Source of the DNA: Caenibacillus caldisaponilyticus
Lineage (GTDB): Bacteria > Bacillota > Bacilli > Bacillales > Sporolactobacillaceae
Direction: 5' to 3'
Assembly (NCBI RefSeq): GCF_002003465.1
Contig: NZ_BDDQ01000030.1
Coordinates: 45,610 to 109,609 of the forward strand
DNA: 64,000 nucleotides
The position numbers were made by a program, and so were the translations under genes. The notes under the pieces are model-generated. The model made no database searches, was not told where the DNA came from, and saw only the letters and a program-made list of their open reading frames with translations. Below, piece by piece: positions 41,460-50,485 of the stretch (position 1 is the stretch's first letter; each line of letters starts with the position of its first letter).

Positions 41460-43211
41460 ATGAAATCTAGTAAAAAGCTTCATAAACGCCTCATCCTGTT
41501 TGGATGGATGATTGTTATTATAATAGGCATCTGTTTCCCGTCGTTTTCGCCGAGAATGGCATTGGGCGAAGGCGAAGACGACGGCTCCGGCAACAGCGGC
41601 GGTTTTTTGATTGAGGCGGATAAAGTCGAAGGCACAATCGATGTTATGAAGATCCTTTCACAAGGCGAAGCGGATATCGGCGAGGGGAAGATATACGGAT
41701 TAACCATCACCAAAAAGTTAGAAACCGCGGATAAAGGGACGCTTGTCATCAAAATCAAATCCCAGGGCCCCATTGACGTTGAAAACTTAAAAGGGAAATT
41801 AATGGGAATGCCGGGGCTGGGCGGTGTTTGCATTCCGAGCCAACCGGATTGGGTGTGCATGACAGGCGTCAAAATGACATTAAGCGAGCAAACCGCAGAC
41901 GCCATTTCCCTGCCGAACGCGACTGTCGAGACGTGTTTTGATGGACAATGTGAAGACGCCCGTTTAGAATCGAAATCACAAACCTCGGGCAAAACCTTGG
42001 ATGAAATCGAGAAAGAAATGCCTTTGCTCAAGGAACAATTGGATCAGGTGAAAGCGCGGATTCAGAAAGCGAAAGCGTTGGCGGAAACGGCTGCCAATGA
42101 AAAGCAGACCGCGTTGTTGCAGCAGCTCTTGAAAGAAGCGCAAGCGGCCGCGGACTCGCCGAACGAACTGGAGCCGCTCGCGAAACAAATCGGTGAAAGA
42201 TACAACGGGTTGAATCAAAGCGCCAGCGCGTGGGGGGCTGCTTTGGAGGAAGCCGATCAGTGGCTCAAGCAAATCATGGTTACGATTGAACAAGATGAAA
42301 ACGCCTTTAGTTCCTTCACCGGGCAGAAACCGGGCAGCGATGCCAAAAAAACGGGTCAAAACAAGCAGACAACCGACATTGCCCCACCCCTGAAAAACTT
42401 GGAACAACGTTTAAAAGAAATCCAAGATGAGGCCAAGTCCCTGCAAGGCGAGATAAAAGCCTTGCAGACGCAAAGGCAGAGCTTCATGGACCGTTTGGCC
42501 GGATTTAAGCGGGATATTGACGAATTGCAGCGTGACATCAATCAGAACAAGGATCAATATTCGGAAGAACAATTGAAACAAATTCTTCAATTTTTGGCCG
42601 TCGGCTCATCCGACGAAGGGACGGCATCCGCGCCATCCGGCCATTCAGCCGACGAATCCGGCGGAGCATCAGACAGTCATCGGACAAATAGCGGGGGCGA
42701 AAACGACGGGAAGGAGCAAACCGGCCATCCGGGACAAGGCGATCAAGCCCGATTGGAACAACAGCTTGAAGCAATGATTCAGAACGGGGAAAAGCAAGCA
42801 GCCTCCATTCAGCCGACATTGGATGAGGCAAAGGTTGAAATCAATCAGATGGAACAACTGGCAGACGACCTTTCCGAACGGCACTTGTTCATCCTGAATA
42901 CTTTGAACGCCAAAAAGGCCGATCAATTTGAAGCCGTTTTAGACGCCTTTCAAAAGGATGTGGCTGGCTTAACCGAACCGGTTAAAGGATTAAAGGCCAC
43001 CCTCTCCAAGGCGGAAGCGCTGCAAAACAAGTTAGGGAAAGAAAATAAAGATCTCCAAGAGTTACAGGCGGTTTTCAGCCAGATTGAGGCTCTGAAGAAA
43101 AGGCTCAAAGATGGGGTAAAAAAGAAACTGGAGGCCTTGCCGTATTTTGAGAGGGTCCATGATTTTATCGAGCGGATGGATAAGATCCTTGAAGAATGGG
43201 ATTCCTGGTAA
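41460..43211 (+). CDS. Secreted coiled-coil protein with beta-rich N-terminal domain
   Basis: A 583-residue exported protein. The N-terminus has a long membrane or signal helix (ILFGWMIVIIIGICFPSFSP). Residues ~48-175 form a beta-rich domain (GFLIEADKVEGTIDVMKILS, GKIYGLTITKKLETADKGTL, VKMTLSEQTADAISLP) whose layout resembles the DUF6230 domains next door; it has four cysteines (GVCIPSQPDWVC, VETCFDGQC), likely two disulfides. Residues ~180-583 are mostly heptad-rich coiled coil interrupted by a Ser/Gly/His-rich spacer (~395-435). No sorting signal. It is the last gene of the cluster, with a strong terminator downstream. Not recognised as a named family. Confidence 0.8.
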   Translation: MKSSKKLHKRLILFGWMIVIIIGICFPSFSPRMALGEGEDDGSGNSGGFLIEADKVEGTIDVMKILSQGEADIGEGKIYGLTITKKLETADKGTLVIKIKSQGPIDVENLKGKLMGMPGLGGVCIPSQPDWVCMTGVKMTLSEQTADAISLPNATVETCFDGQCEDARLESKSQTSGKTLDEIEKEMPLLKEQLDQVKARIQKAKALAETAANEKQTALLQQLLKEAQAAADSPNELEPLAKQIGERYNGLNQSASAWGAALEEADQWLKQIMVTIEQDENAFSSFTGQKPGSDAKKTGQNKQTTDIAPPLKNLEQRLKEIQDEAKSLQGEIKALQTQRQSFMDRLAGFKRDIDELQRDINQNKDQYSEEQLKQILQFLAVGSSDEGTASAPSGHSADESGGASDSHRTNSGGENDGKEQTGHPGQGDQARLEQQLEAMIQNGEKQAASIQPTLDEAKVEINQMEQLADDLSERHLFILNTLNAKKADQFEAVLDAFQKDVAGLTEPVKGLKATLSKAEALQNKLGKENKDLQELQAVFSQIEALKKRLKDGVKKKLEALPYFERVHDFIERMDKILEEWDSW

Positions 43212-43241
43212 CGGCTGAACATACTGCCCTTTCGTATTTAT

Positions 43242-43278
43242 GAAAACCGGCGTGTTTCGACAGAACGCCGGTTTTGTT
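43242..43278 (+). terminator. Terminator of the surface locus
   Basis: AAAACCGGCGT / ACGCCGGTTTT stem with a 10-11 base loop, 31 bases after the stop codon of the coiled-coil protein. Confidence 0.9.
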
Positions 43279-43485
43279 ATGTGCAGGATACAAAAACGAG
43301 CCACGATGTCGGGCCGTCGTGCCCATTATCTCTCCCGTATGAAAATTTTCGGGTTTGCATTCTTTATTTGGGAAGACAAAACCATCCGCACATGATATAA
43401 AATGCAATAATCTTTTTTATTTTATAGTCAAACGGGTTCCTTTCACCATTCGGGTTAAATTTGCCATGATCATTGGAGGATGGCC

Positions 43486-45213
43486 ATGAAAAAGTTTGCC
43501 GTTTATCTTGCTTCAGGGGTGTTGACGACGATCGCCGCAAGTTTTATCGCCGGCCCGAAACGAAATGCCGTGCCTGTGCAGAAACGGGCCGAAGCTTTAG
43601 AAATGGCTGAAGCCCCGAATATCAAAGCCGTCAGTTCGGTTCATGGAAGCCCCGGCAAAAGGTTTACGGCCTCCCGTTTTTCCCATTCGATGGTTGTCCG
43701 GCAGGAACTTATCCAGCCAGCGGCGAAAATAGATAGAGCGAAATTCAATGCTTCGTGGGGGAAGTTTATGAAACTCAAAATTATCCATACCAACGACGTG
43801 CACAGTCATTTTGAAAATTTTTCAAGAGCGGCTTCATTGATCCGAAAACTGAAGGACGAACACACGCTGCTCCTTGATGGCGGTGATTTTGCGGATTTTA
43901 AAAGCATCGAGCTGCGCGGGACGAAGGGAATGGCCGCGGTTGAATTGTTGGAAGCTCTCGGTTACGACGCTTTGACGATCGGAAATAATGAGATGTTCAA
44001 CGGTGTCGATACGCTTGAGCATATGGCCACCCATAGCCGGTTTCCGTTTATCAGCATCAATCTATTCAAAAAGGATCGAACGAAAATCAATGGCGTGGTG
44101 CCCAGTGCAATTATCGAAAAAGGCGGATGCCGCATTTTGATTACGGGGGCTTCTCCTGATTTGGGCGTTTTCAACGACGGGCTGGGCATTTATGTCCCTT
44201 CATACAAAGAAGCCATCTACGAAGAAATCAAAAGGAATCAAGGGAAATACGATCTTTGCGTCGTTTTGAACCACGTGGGAACGGCGGCGGATGAGGAACT
44301 TGCCCGGGAAATAAGCGAAATCAATGTCATCTTATCCGCACATGACCATAAGCTTTTTTCTGAAGCCAAAAGGATCAACGGAACCATCTTGAATAGTGCG
44401 GGATGTTACGGGGAATATGTCGGCGTTCTGGAGCTGGAAGTTGCGGATGGCATGGTCGAGTTGCTGCATTCCGCGACTCTGTCCACCGCCGAGATGGATG
44501 CGGATGATGAGGTCATGGCGATCTTAAAAACGAATAAGGCGAAAGCGGTGGAAGCCTTAAGCCGTCCGCTTTACGCCATCGATCGTCCGCTTTGGCACGA
44601 TGTCATTGAAGAAAATCCGCTCACGAACTTGATTGCGGATGGTTTAAGAGAAATGTTGGCGTGCGATATTGGTTTAATAAACAGCGGGATCGTGAACGCC
44701 GGCATTTTCCGCTATTTAACCGAAAAGAAGTTAATTGAAGTCTGCCCGTCCCCGTTAAATCCCACCGCTTTTGAAATTAAAGGGAAGGATATCCGAACGG
44801 CTTTGGAACAATCGCTCGATGTCCAAGTCTGCCTGGCGGACGGTAGAGGCCCCGGGTTTAGAGGAAAGTATGCAGGACGGCTGCATGTCTCCGGCGCCAC
44901 CGTGATCCATGACGGCACCCATGTCGTCGAAGTGCTCGTCGGAGATCAACCTTTAAGAGACGAAGCGTGGTACACGGTGGCGAGTTCCGATTACTTGCAG
45001 CGCGGTTCAGGCTATCCGTCGCTGGCGCATAACCGCAATGCCAAATATCGCGCCGAAGAAATCCGCGATGTCATCAGGTTGTATGCGTGCGACCCGCATT
45101 TTATTGAAAAGGCCTATATGAATAGATGGAAAGAGCGGCAAACCGTTCGCACCGTCGGACAGAGCAGGGACGAAGCGGACAGAAATAGGATAGAGAGCGG
45201 TTTCCGTTCATAA
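43486..45213 (+). CDS. Exported 5'-nucleotidase/2',3'-cyclic phosphodiesterase-type phosphoesterase (YunD-like)
   Basis: A 575-residue metallophosphoesterase. Residues 1-~20 look like a signal or membrane helix (FAVYLASGVLTTIAASFIAG), followed by ~70 linker residues; the catalytic domain begins at ~93 with IIHTNDVHSHF, then LLDGGDFAD, IGNNEMFNG (metal ligands), LNHVG and LSAHDHKLF. The C-terminal 5'-nucleotidase domain (~370-540) has NPLTNLIADGLRE and SDYLQRGSGYPSL. This resembles the B. subtilis YunD/YfkN group, here extended at the N-terminus. ATG 43486 is preferred over 43480 because GGAGG ends directly before the latter. It may recycle nucleotides outside the cell. No LPxTG signal. Confidence 0.88.
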   Translation: MKKFAVYLASGVLTTIAASFIAGPKRNAVPVQKRAEALEMAEAPNIKAVSSVHGSPGKRFTASRFSHSMVVRQELIQPAAKIDRAKFNASWGKFMKLKIIHTNDVHSHFENFSRAASLIRKLKDEHTLLLDGGDFADFKSIELRGTKGMAAVELLEALGYDALTIGNNEMFNGVDTLEHMATHSRFPFISINLFKKDRTKINGVVPSAIIEKGGCRILITGASPDLGVFNDGLGIYVPSYKEAIYEEIKRNQGKYDLCVVLNHVGTAADEELAREISEINVILSAHDHKLFSEAKRINGTILNSAGCYGEYVGVLELEVADGMVELLHSATLSTAEMDADDEVMAILKTNKAKAVEALSRPLYAIDRPLWHDVIEENPLTNLIADGLREMLACDIGLINSGIVNAGIFRYLTEKKLIEVCPSPLNPTAFEIKGKDIRTALEQSLDVQVCLADGRGPGFRGKYAGRLHVSGATVIHDGTHVVEVLVGDQPLRDEAWYTVASSDYLQRGSGYPSLAHNRNAKYRAEEIRDVIRLYACDPHFIEKAYMNRWKERQTVRTVGQSRDEADRNRIESGFRS

Positions 45214-45477
45214 AGGGTGATTCCAGTTATTTTGATCATAAGTGAGATTCGTATGGATCCAAAATTTAGAAAAGACTTTTATACATCATTGGCTCTTTTA
45301 AGGATCGCCCTCATCGTTTGACTCGTTCTACTCGTTTTAAAATGACGCTTGTATTCCTGTTTTCAAAAGTTGGTTATTGGGGCGGCTCCTTCTTCCCCCT
45401 TCTTTATGGCGACACGCCGGGTAAAAATCTGATCGGAACGCTCCGAGATGGGCGCCGGGGTTTTTCCGGGATCGCCA

Positions 45478-45515
45478 AGCAGGTATTGTGCCCTTTTTAC
45501 AATACCTGCTTTTTG
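45478..45515 (+). terminator. Strong terminator hairpin
   Basis: AGCAGGTATTGT (45478-45489) pairs perfectly with ACAATACCTGCT (45499-45510), followed by TTTTGTTT. Confidence 0.85.
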
Positions 45516-45643
45516 TTTATTGACGGACCTATCACCAAGTTGCCGATGATACCGTCCATGGCCAATCCATCAGCCATTATGGAACATTGTGAGGAATCGG
45601 CTATTTAGTACCGAAATATTAATTTTTATAAAAATCAGGAGGC

Positions 45644-45669
45644 AATAACTGCAAATGCAGTTATTTTTT
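45644..45669 (+). terminator. Terminator-like perfect hairpin
   Basis: AATAACTGCA and TGCAGTTATT are perfect complements around a 2-base centre, followed by TTTT. Confidence 0.65.
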
Positions 45670-45793
45670 AAGAAAGTTTAGATTTATTGAATTCTCGCTG
45701 ATTTACATTGAATTCTTGGTTGATTTCGTTGAATTGTTCTTCGTTTTCGTTGATTTCGCCCTGCACTTCATTGGATGGAGGAAAGGAGGACAT
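45668..45793 (-). CDS. 41-residue Asn/Glu-rich repeat peptide
   Basis: On the - strand an ATG opens 41 codons ending in TAA. The product starts MSSFPPSNEVQGEINENEEQ and continues with FNEINQEFNVNQREFNKSKL. The unit (Q/R)xFNxxN recurs with a period of about seven, so it reads like a short amphipathic helical repeat. AGGAGG is absent in front of the ATG, so translation is uncertain. Similar INENQR-type repeat ORFs occur in intergenic DNA of other Bacillaceae. It may be a degenerate DNA repeat instead of a real gene. Confidence 0.35.
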   Translation of the reverse strand: MSSFPPSNEVQGEINENEEQFNEINQEFNVNQREFNKSKLS

Positions 45794-46112
45794 CTAGGTT
45801 TTCCAAATTAACCATAAAAAACATTTAATTTTTCATTTTTAATGCAAAATGTAAATCAAAAGACATAGTTGCCGGGTTGGAGTCGTTCTTCCCGAGATTT
45901 ATAGCGCCCGCTTTTTTTATGACTTCTTTCCAAAAAAATCGCCAAACGATTATTTTGCGATTCATTTCTGCGGTGAACTGTTCCTTTTTACAATGTGGCG
46001 TTTTTCAAAACAACCTGCTTGTTTCAGTCCCCATAAAATCGCATGTTCCTTGGGAAAATAAAAAGGAGCCGAATTTATTTACGGTGCGGCTTTTCAAACA
46101 GGAGTGTTTTGA

Positions 46113-46141
46113 TTGACTTTTTCATTAGCAAACCGTACACT
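46113..46141 (+). promoter_or_regulatory. Promoter of mntH
   Basis: TTGACT (46113-46118), a 17-base spacer, TACACT (46136-46141). The MntR-type palindrome lies just downstream, over the predicted start of transcription. Confidence 0.7.
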
Positions 46142-46154
46142 GAAAACGAATTAA

Positions 46155-46172
46155 TTTTTCCTTAAGGAAACA
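46155..46172. promoter_or_regulatory. MntR-type operator of mntH
   Basis: TTTTTCCTTAAGGAAACA contains the palindrome TTTCCTTAAGGAAA (46157-46170), very close to the MntR box of Bacillus mntH and mntABCD promoters. Placed about 14 bases downstream of the -10 hexamer, it should repress mntH when manganese is plentiful. Confidence 0.8.
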
Positions 46173-46304
46173 TTTTTTTATTAATAAAATAAAATAGAGT
46201 CAAGCAATATTTGCTTCGCTCGGAGGCTGTTGGGCCGCCCGCGGCTTTGTCTGAGACAAAAACGATCATGCCGTTTGTGTGAGCGGGGCATGGGGGATGA
46301 GCGC

Positions 46305-47606
46305 ATGGGGAGCAAATCGAGCTATTATCGTTGGGTAATTCCTCGTCAAATGAAAGGAACCGTTCCCGGCGCGTACAGCGCCTTGCGCGGAGAGACGAGG
46401 GGACTTAAGAGCATTTTGCCCTTTCTCGGACCGGCGTTTATCGCTTCGGTCGCTTATATCGATCCCGGCAATTTCGCGACCAACATCGCGGCTGGGTCAA
46501 AGTACGGTTATATGCTGTTATGGGTGATCGCCTGTTCCAATTTAATGGCGATACTCATCCAAACGTTGTCGGCCAAACTCGGCATCGCCACCGGCCAAAA
46601 TTTGCCGGAGGTCGCCGGCAACCGCTTTTCTAAACCGGTGAATATCTTTCTTTGGCTGCAAAGCGAACTCGTCGTCATGGCCACCGATCTCGCCGAGTTT
46701 ACGGGAGCTGCGCTCGGCATGTATTTGGTGTTCGGCCTGCCGATGCTGACGTCAGCCGTGCTCGTCGCCGTCCTATCCTTTCTCATTCTCATGTTGGAAC
46801 AAAAAGGCGTGCGCAAGCTGGAAGCCGGGATCACCGCCATGGTGTTTGTCATCGTGTTCGCTTTCGCGTTTCAAATTTTCTTGGCACAACCCGATGCCGG
46901 CGCCGTAGCTCACGGGCTGCTCGTCCCGAAATTTCACGGCACGGAAAGCCTTTTGCTTTCGGCGGGGATTCTCGGGGCGACGGTCATGCCGCATGCGATC
47001 TATTTGCATTCGTCGCTCACGCAAAATCGGGTGGTCGGCGCGAACGAACTGGAGCGGAAAAAAATCTTTCGCTTCGAATTCATCGACATTCTGATCGCCA
47101 TGTTCATCGCCGGCGCGATAAACGCGAGCATGCTCGTCATGTCCGCGGCGCTCTTTCACGAAAACGGCCTCCGCGTCGAAGACATCGATGTCGCGTTCCA
47201 TGAACTTGGGCGTTTGGTTGCTCCGGTTTCCGCTTTGCTGTTTGGGGTCGGATTATTGTCCGCCGGCCTGTCGAGTTCCACGGTGGGAACGATGTCGGGC
47301 GACATCATGATGAAAGGTTTCATCAAGCGACGCATCAACATCTATTTGCGGCGATTGATCACGATGGTTCCGCCGCTGGCCATCATCCTCACCGGTGTGA
47401 ATCCGTCGCGGGCGCTCGTCATCAGCCAAGTCATTTTGTCCTTCGGCATCGCCTTTGCGCTCATCCCGCTCATCTTGTTTACGAGCGATCGGCGCTTGAT
47501 GGGGAACCTTGTCAATAAAAAAATCACGACGCTGGTCGCTTGGCTGATCGCGATGCTCGTCATCTCCCTGAACGTTTTCCTGCTTTATCAAAGCTTTTTT
47601 GCCTAA
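46305..47606 (+). CDS. mntH: Nramp family divalent metal (Mn2+) transporter MntH
   Basis: A 433-residue Nramp transporter with about eleven membrane helices that imports Mn2+ (and other divalent metals) with protons. The first-helix signature is AYIDPGNFATNIAAGSKYGY, with the metal-binding Asp and Asn of DPGN; helix 6 carries GATVMPHAIYLHS, with the binding Met and the conserved His. GQNLPEVAGNRF and YMLLWVI match Bacillus MntH. The frame is open upstream for 75 bases; ATG 46305 with GGGGGAT upstream fits the family start, ATG 46290 is an alternative. An MntR-type operator lies in the promoter region. Confidence 0.95.
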   Translation: MGSKSSYYRWVIPRQMKGTVPGAYSALRGETRGLKSILPFLGPAFIASVAYIDPGNFATNIAAGSKYGYMLLWVIACSNLMAILIQTLSAKLGIATGQNLPEVAGNRFSKPVNIFLWLQSELVVMATDLAEFTGAALGMYLVFGLPMLTSAVLVAVLSFLILMLEQKGVRKLEAGITAMVFVIVFAFAFQIFLAQPDAGAVAHGLLVPKFHGTESLLLSAGILGATVMPHAIYLHSSLTQNRVVGANELERKKIFRFEFIDILIAMFIAGAINASMLVMSAALFHENGLRVEDIDVAFHELGRLVAPVSALLFGVGLLSAGLSSSTVGTMSGDIMMKGFIKRRINIYLRRLITMVPPLAIILTGVNPSRALVISQVILSFGIAFALIPLILFTSDRRLMGNLVNKKITTLVAWLIAMLVISLNVFLLYQSFFA

Positions 47607-47616
47607 TCGGTTTGAG

Positions 47617-47648
47617 CACGATCCGCCGAACAAGGCGGTTTTTTCTTT
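47617..47648 (+). terminator. Terminator of mntH
   Basis: CCGCC / GGCGG stem with a 6-base loop followed by TTTTTTCTTTT. Confidence 0.85.
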
Positions 47649-48149
47649 TATAAAAGCCTGTTTTTGTGTGGTTGAACGTTGTGCCTTTCTTTTCAACCGC
47701 CACATGGTGCCTCTGTACATGTGGCATCTTTCGTCGAGAATGCAGTATCAGTTACGGCGGCTTGGAAAAACTTGTTGGGAAACCGGTCGGCGCTGCGCGT
47801 GCCCACTGCAATCCGGATAGCGTCGGCGAGAACGGGGGCCTCGAGAATCCTCGAAATTCACGATGGCGGGGAATCCACTGAAAGCCATGGGGCATTCCAA
47901 GAAAAGCGGCGCCGGAGTTTAATGAAAAACGATGCGGTTTTACGCGGAAGCTTTCTTAATTGGATGGAATCATGACCATCGGCCAGAAAAAGCTCCGGCG
48001 GCGTTCGGATGAAATTGGACGGCATAAGTTGTTCCGCAAAACGAAGGCGGACCCAAAAGGGGGAAAAAGCCCTTTTAGGTCCGCCTCTTTTTTTGACAGT
48101 CGTCTGCCGCGGACGGGCGATCCCGTCTTGTCCTGTCCGTTCCCGTGCG
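47649..48149. other. Convergent intergenic region mntH-menA
   Basis: About 500 bases. A frame at 47679-47975 (VASFVENAVSVTAAWKNLLG) has a protein-like middle but no ribosome binding site or recognised family. A large hairpin at 48048-48096 has arms AGGCGGACC / GGTCCGCCT with inner complementarity and a T-run on the + strand. Confidence 0.35.
48047..48097. terminator. Large hairpin near the end of menA
   Basis: AGGCGGACC pairs with GGTCCGCCT, and inner AAAAGGG with CCCTTTT, around a G/A-rich loop; CTTTTTTT follows on the + strand. It may separate the convergent mntH and menA transcripts. Confidence 0.7.
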
Positions 48150-49064
48150 TCAGGTCGTCAGGACGAAATCGAGGATGAGCCCGAGCGACAAAAGCATGCC
48201 GAACAACGTATGCATTTGCGCCGTCGCTTTCATGGCGGGCATGAGCTGAATCGATTGCGTTTTGCCTTTAAACAGTTTGGCGGCTTGGAACGCCTTCGGA
48301 AGGCTGAAAAAGACGATTAACAGCCATGCGGATTCGACCCGGAAGATCATCAGGCCGACGATCCAGATGTAGGCAACGGCGAACATCCCCGTCAAAAAAG
48401 CGACCGCCCTTTTTCGACCGAGAAGGATGGCGAGCGTGCGCCGCCCTTTTTCTTTGTCGCCGTCAAGGTCGCGGATGTTGTTGGCCATCAAAATGCCGGC
48501 GACCAAGATGGCGATCGGCACCGCGAGGAGAACGCTCGTCATCGTGACGGTGCCGGTTTGAATATAAAAGGAGATGAGCACGATGATGAGCCCCATGAAA
48601 AGTCCGGACACCAATTCCCCGAAAGGCGTATAGGCGATCGGATAGGGGCCGCCGGTGTAGAGATAGCCGGCCAAAATGCACATGGTGCCGACGAGCGCGA
48701 GCCACCAACTCGTGGCCATGCAGATGTACACGCCGATCAACATCGCGGCAAAGCAAAAAAGATAAGCGAGATTCAGTACGACTTGGGGCGGAATGCCGTC
48801 GCGGACGATGGTGCCGCCGATGCCGACGGAATCCGCGGTGTCGAGGCCCCTTTTGTAATCAAAATATTCGTTGAACATGTTCGTCGCCGCCTGGATCAAC
48901 AGCGAGGCGACGAGCATCGCGATAAATAAAAGAATATGAATGCGGCCGTATGACAGCGCGATCGCTGTGCCCAAAATCACGGGGACAAACGATGCCGTCA
49001 ACGTGTGGGGGCGAAGCAGCTGCCACCAAATCCGCCAACCGGTGTTTCTTTCTATGTTTGCCAT
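48150..49064 (-). CDS. menA: 1,4-dihydroxy-2-naphthoate polyprenyltransferase MenA
   Basis: A 304-residue UbiA-family membrane prenyltransferase that attaches the polyprenyl chain to 1,4-dihydroxy-2-naphthoate, giving demethylmenaquinone. The N-terminal WWQLLRPHTLTASFVPVILG and the first Asp-rich motif NMFNEYFDYKRGLDT are diagnostic; the second, NNIRDLDGDKEKGRRT, binds the prenyl diphosphate through Mg2+. About eight membrane helices. ATG 49064 has GGGAGAG upstream; a TTG six codons earlier is possible. It lies apart from, and opposite to, the menF-menE cluster at 52-59 kb; a split of this kind is normal in Bacillus. Confidence 0.95.
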   Translation of the reverse strand: MANIERNTGWRIWWQLLRPHTLTASFVPVILGTAIALSYGRIHILLFIAMLVASLLIQAATNMFNEYFDYKRGLDTADSVGIGGTIVRDGIPPQVVLNLAYLFCFAAMLIGVYICMATSWWLALVGTMCILAGYLYTGGPYPIAYTPFGELVSGLFMGLIIVLISFYIQTGTVTMTSVLLAVPIAILVAGILMANNIRDLDGDKEKGRRTLAILLGRKRAVAFLTGMFAVAYIWIVGLMIFRVESAWLLIVFFSLPKAFQAAKLFKGKTQSIQLMPAMKATAQMHTLFGMLLSLGLILDFVLTT

Positions 49065-49609
49065 GATCGTCTCTCCCAACAACCGATCATTTAATCATGT
49101 GACCGAAGTTCAATTCAAGTTTATGAGAATCCCAAAAGGGTGTCAATGATCACAACCGGGACGGGCGGGGCCTAGCCGCCTGCTTTGGAAAAACGGGGCG
49201 ATGAATGAAATGCGTGAAAAATCGGTTCATCACGTTCGCTGGCAATCGCTTGTTTCAGTCCGCCGCCAAGCGTCCCTGCGAAACGATCAGCTTTCGAGAG
49301 AAAGAGATCCATGAAAAGAAACAAGTATGCAACGGTAGGGACGAACGTAGGCGAAATTCAGAATCTTGATCGTCGCGGGTATTTTTCAATAAGATTGAGC
49401 GGCGGGAGGGGCGACTGGTTAAATCGACCCGTGATAAGCGAATGGAAGCGATGATGAATCCATGTAACCTTTTCGGTAAGAAAAAAGGGTGTAAAATAAC
49501 AAAAAACTTTGAAATAATATCCAACGTATAATATATTGGAAAAAAAGCGATCAATTTGGCGGTAGTGTGATCATTTAGTTGTGAGTTTTGGAGAGTGGAG
49601 GAATATGCG
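49065..49609. other. Intergenic region menA / permease genes
   Basis: About 545 bases between divergent genes. The last 100 bases are AT-rich and contain GTATAATATATTGG (TATAAT ~49526), a probable -10 for the permease genes. No gene seen; long frames on the opposite strand are without ribosome binding sites. Confidence 0.35.
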
Positions 49610-50485
49610 GTGAAGAACACGTGGATTGCATTGATTTTGAAATTCTTGGTTTGTTTTCTTGGCATTATTTTCGTTTCAGCCGTGCCGAGCCTGTTCGCCA
49701 ATGGCTTTCACTTAAACTGGCCGACCTATTGGAGGGCTTTGACACAAATCGTGCATTCGCTCTTGCATGCCCCGGATATGGTCTACACGAAAAATGAAGT
49801 CACCCGCACTTTGGCATACAATGTGTTTCCGGAATATTGGGGATACTACGGCTACTCGTTTACGATTTTTATCTCGGCGTTGGTCGCCTCGTTTGTCGTT
49901 GGGCTTCTGCTTACCTACGCGACCGTCATGCGATCGAAGAAAACGGTGAACGTCATCGTTTCCATTCTGTCGTTTTTGGAATCAATTCCGGATCTTTTGA
50001 TCATCGCGGTGTTTGATTTCGTCGTCATCGCCATTTACAACCAGACCGGGGTCTTGCTCTTTAACGTGGCCGGCGCTTTTGAACGGACGTATTTTGTGCC
50101 GATCGTCATCCTGACGATTTTGCCGAGCATTCTCTTCTTCAGAATCCTTTTGCTCGCCGTGCTCGAAGAAGAAAACGAGCTTTATGTCGATCTCGCCCGC
50201 GCCAAAGGGCTGAAAAGAAGCCGGATCGTTCTCGTCCATGTTTACCGGAACGCTCTGATCACCCTGTGCACGCATCTGAAGCCGATCTTCTCGGTTTTGT
50301 TGTCCAACTTGGTCATCGTCGAGTACGTTTTCAACATCTTCGGCATCACGCGCTACATCCTCGATCATCCGCAACCGGACATTTTCGCGCTGAGCATTTT
50401 ATTATTCTTTATCCCCGTCTATGTTCTGATGGCGGGCTTGCGGCTCTACGCGGAACATTTGACCGGGAAAAAGGTGGCGGTATGA
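49610..50485 (+). CDS. ABC transporter permease, OppB-like
   Basis: A 291-residue membrane protein with about six helices. The EAA-type loop for contact with the ATPase is recognisable in YVDLARAKGLKRSRIVLVHV, followed by YRNALITLCTHLKPIFSVLL, and LVIVEYVFNIFGI matches the OppB/DppB C-terminal block. GTG 49610 has GGAGG 8 bases upstream; GTG 49595 is in frame but lacks a site. The next gene overlaps by four bases. No substrate-binding protein or ATPase gene is adjacent, so the pair must use components encoded elsewhere. Confidence 0.85.
   Translation: MKNTWIALILKFLVCFLGIIFVSAVPSLFANGFHLNWPTYWRALTQIVHSLLHAPDMVYTKNEVTRTLAYNVFPEYWGYYGYSFTIFISALVASFVVGLLLTYATVMRSKKTVNVIVSILSFLESIPDLLIIAVFDFVVIAIYNQTGVLLFNVAGAFERTYFVPIVILTILPSILFFRILLLAVLEEENELYVDLARAKGLKRSRIVLVHVYRNALITLCTHLKPIFSVLLSNLVIVEYVFNIFGITRYILDHPQPDIFALSILLFFIPVYVLMAGLRLYAEHLTGKKVAV

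Larger units (their letters stand above)
45214..46112. other. Intergenic region with terminators and a tiny repeat ORF
   Basis: About 900 AT-rich bases. It holds two strong hairpins (45478-45515 and 45644-45669), the 41-codon reverse-strand ORF at 45668-45793, and a further GCCG / CGGC hairpin near 46063-46095. No other gene seen. Confidence 0.45.

Noticed and set aside
47679..47975. 98-codon frame between mntH and menA
   Set aside because: No ribosome binding site or known family; overlapping frames exist in all three phases, so coding is not supported.
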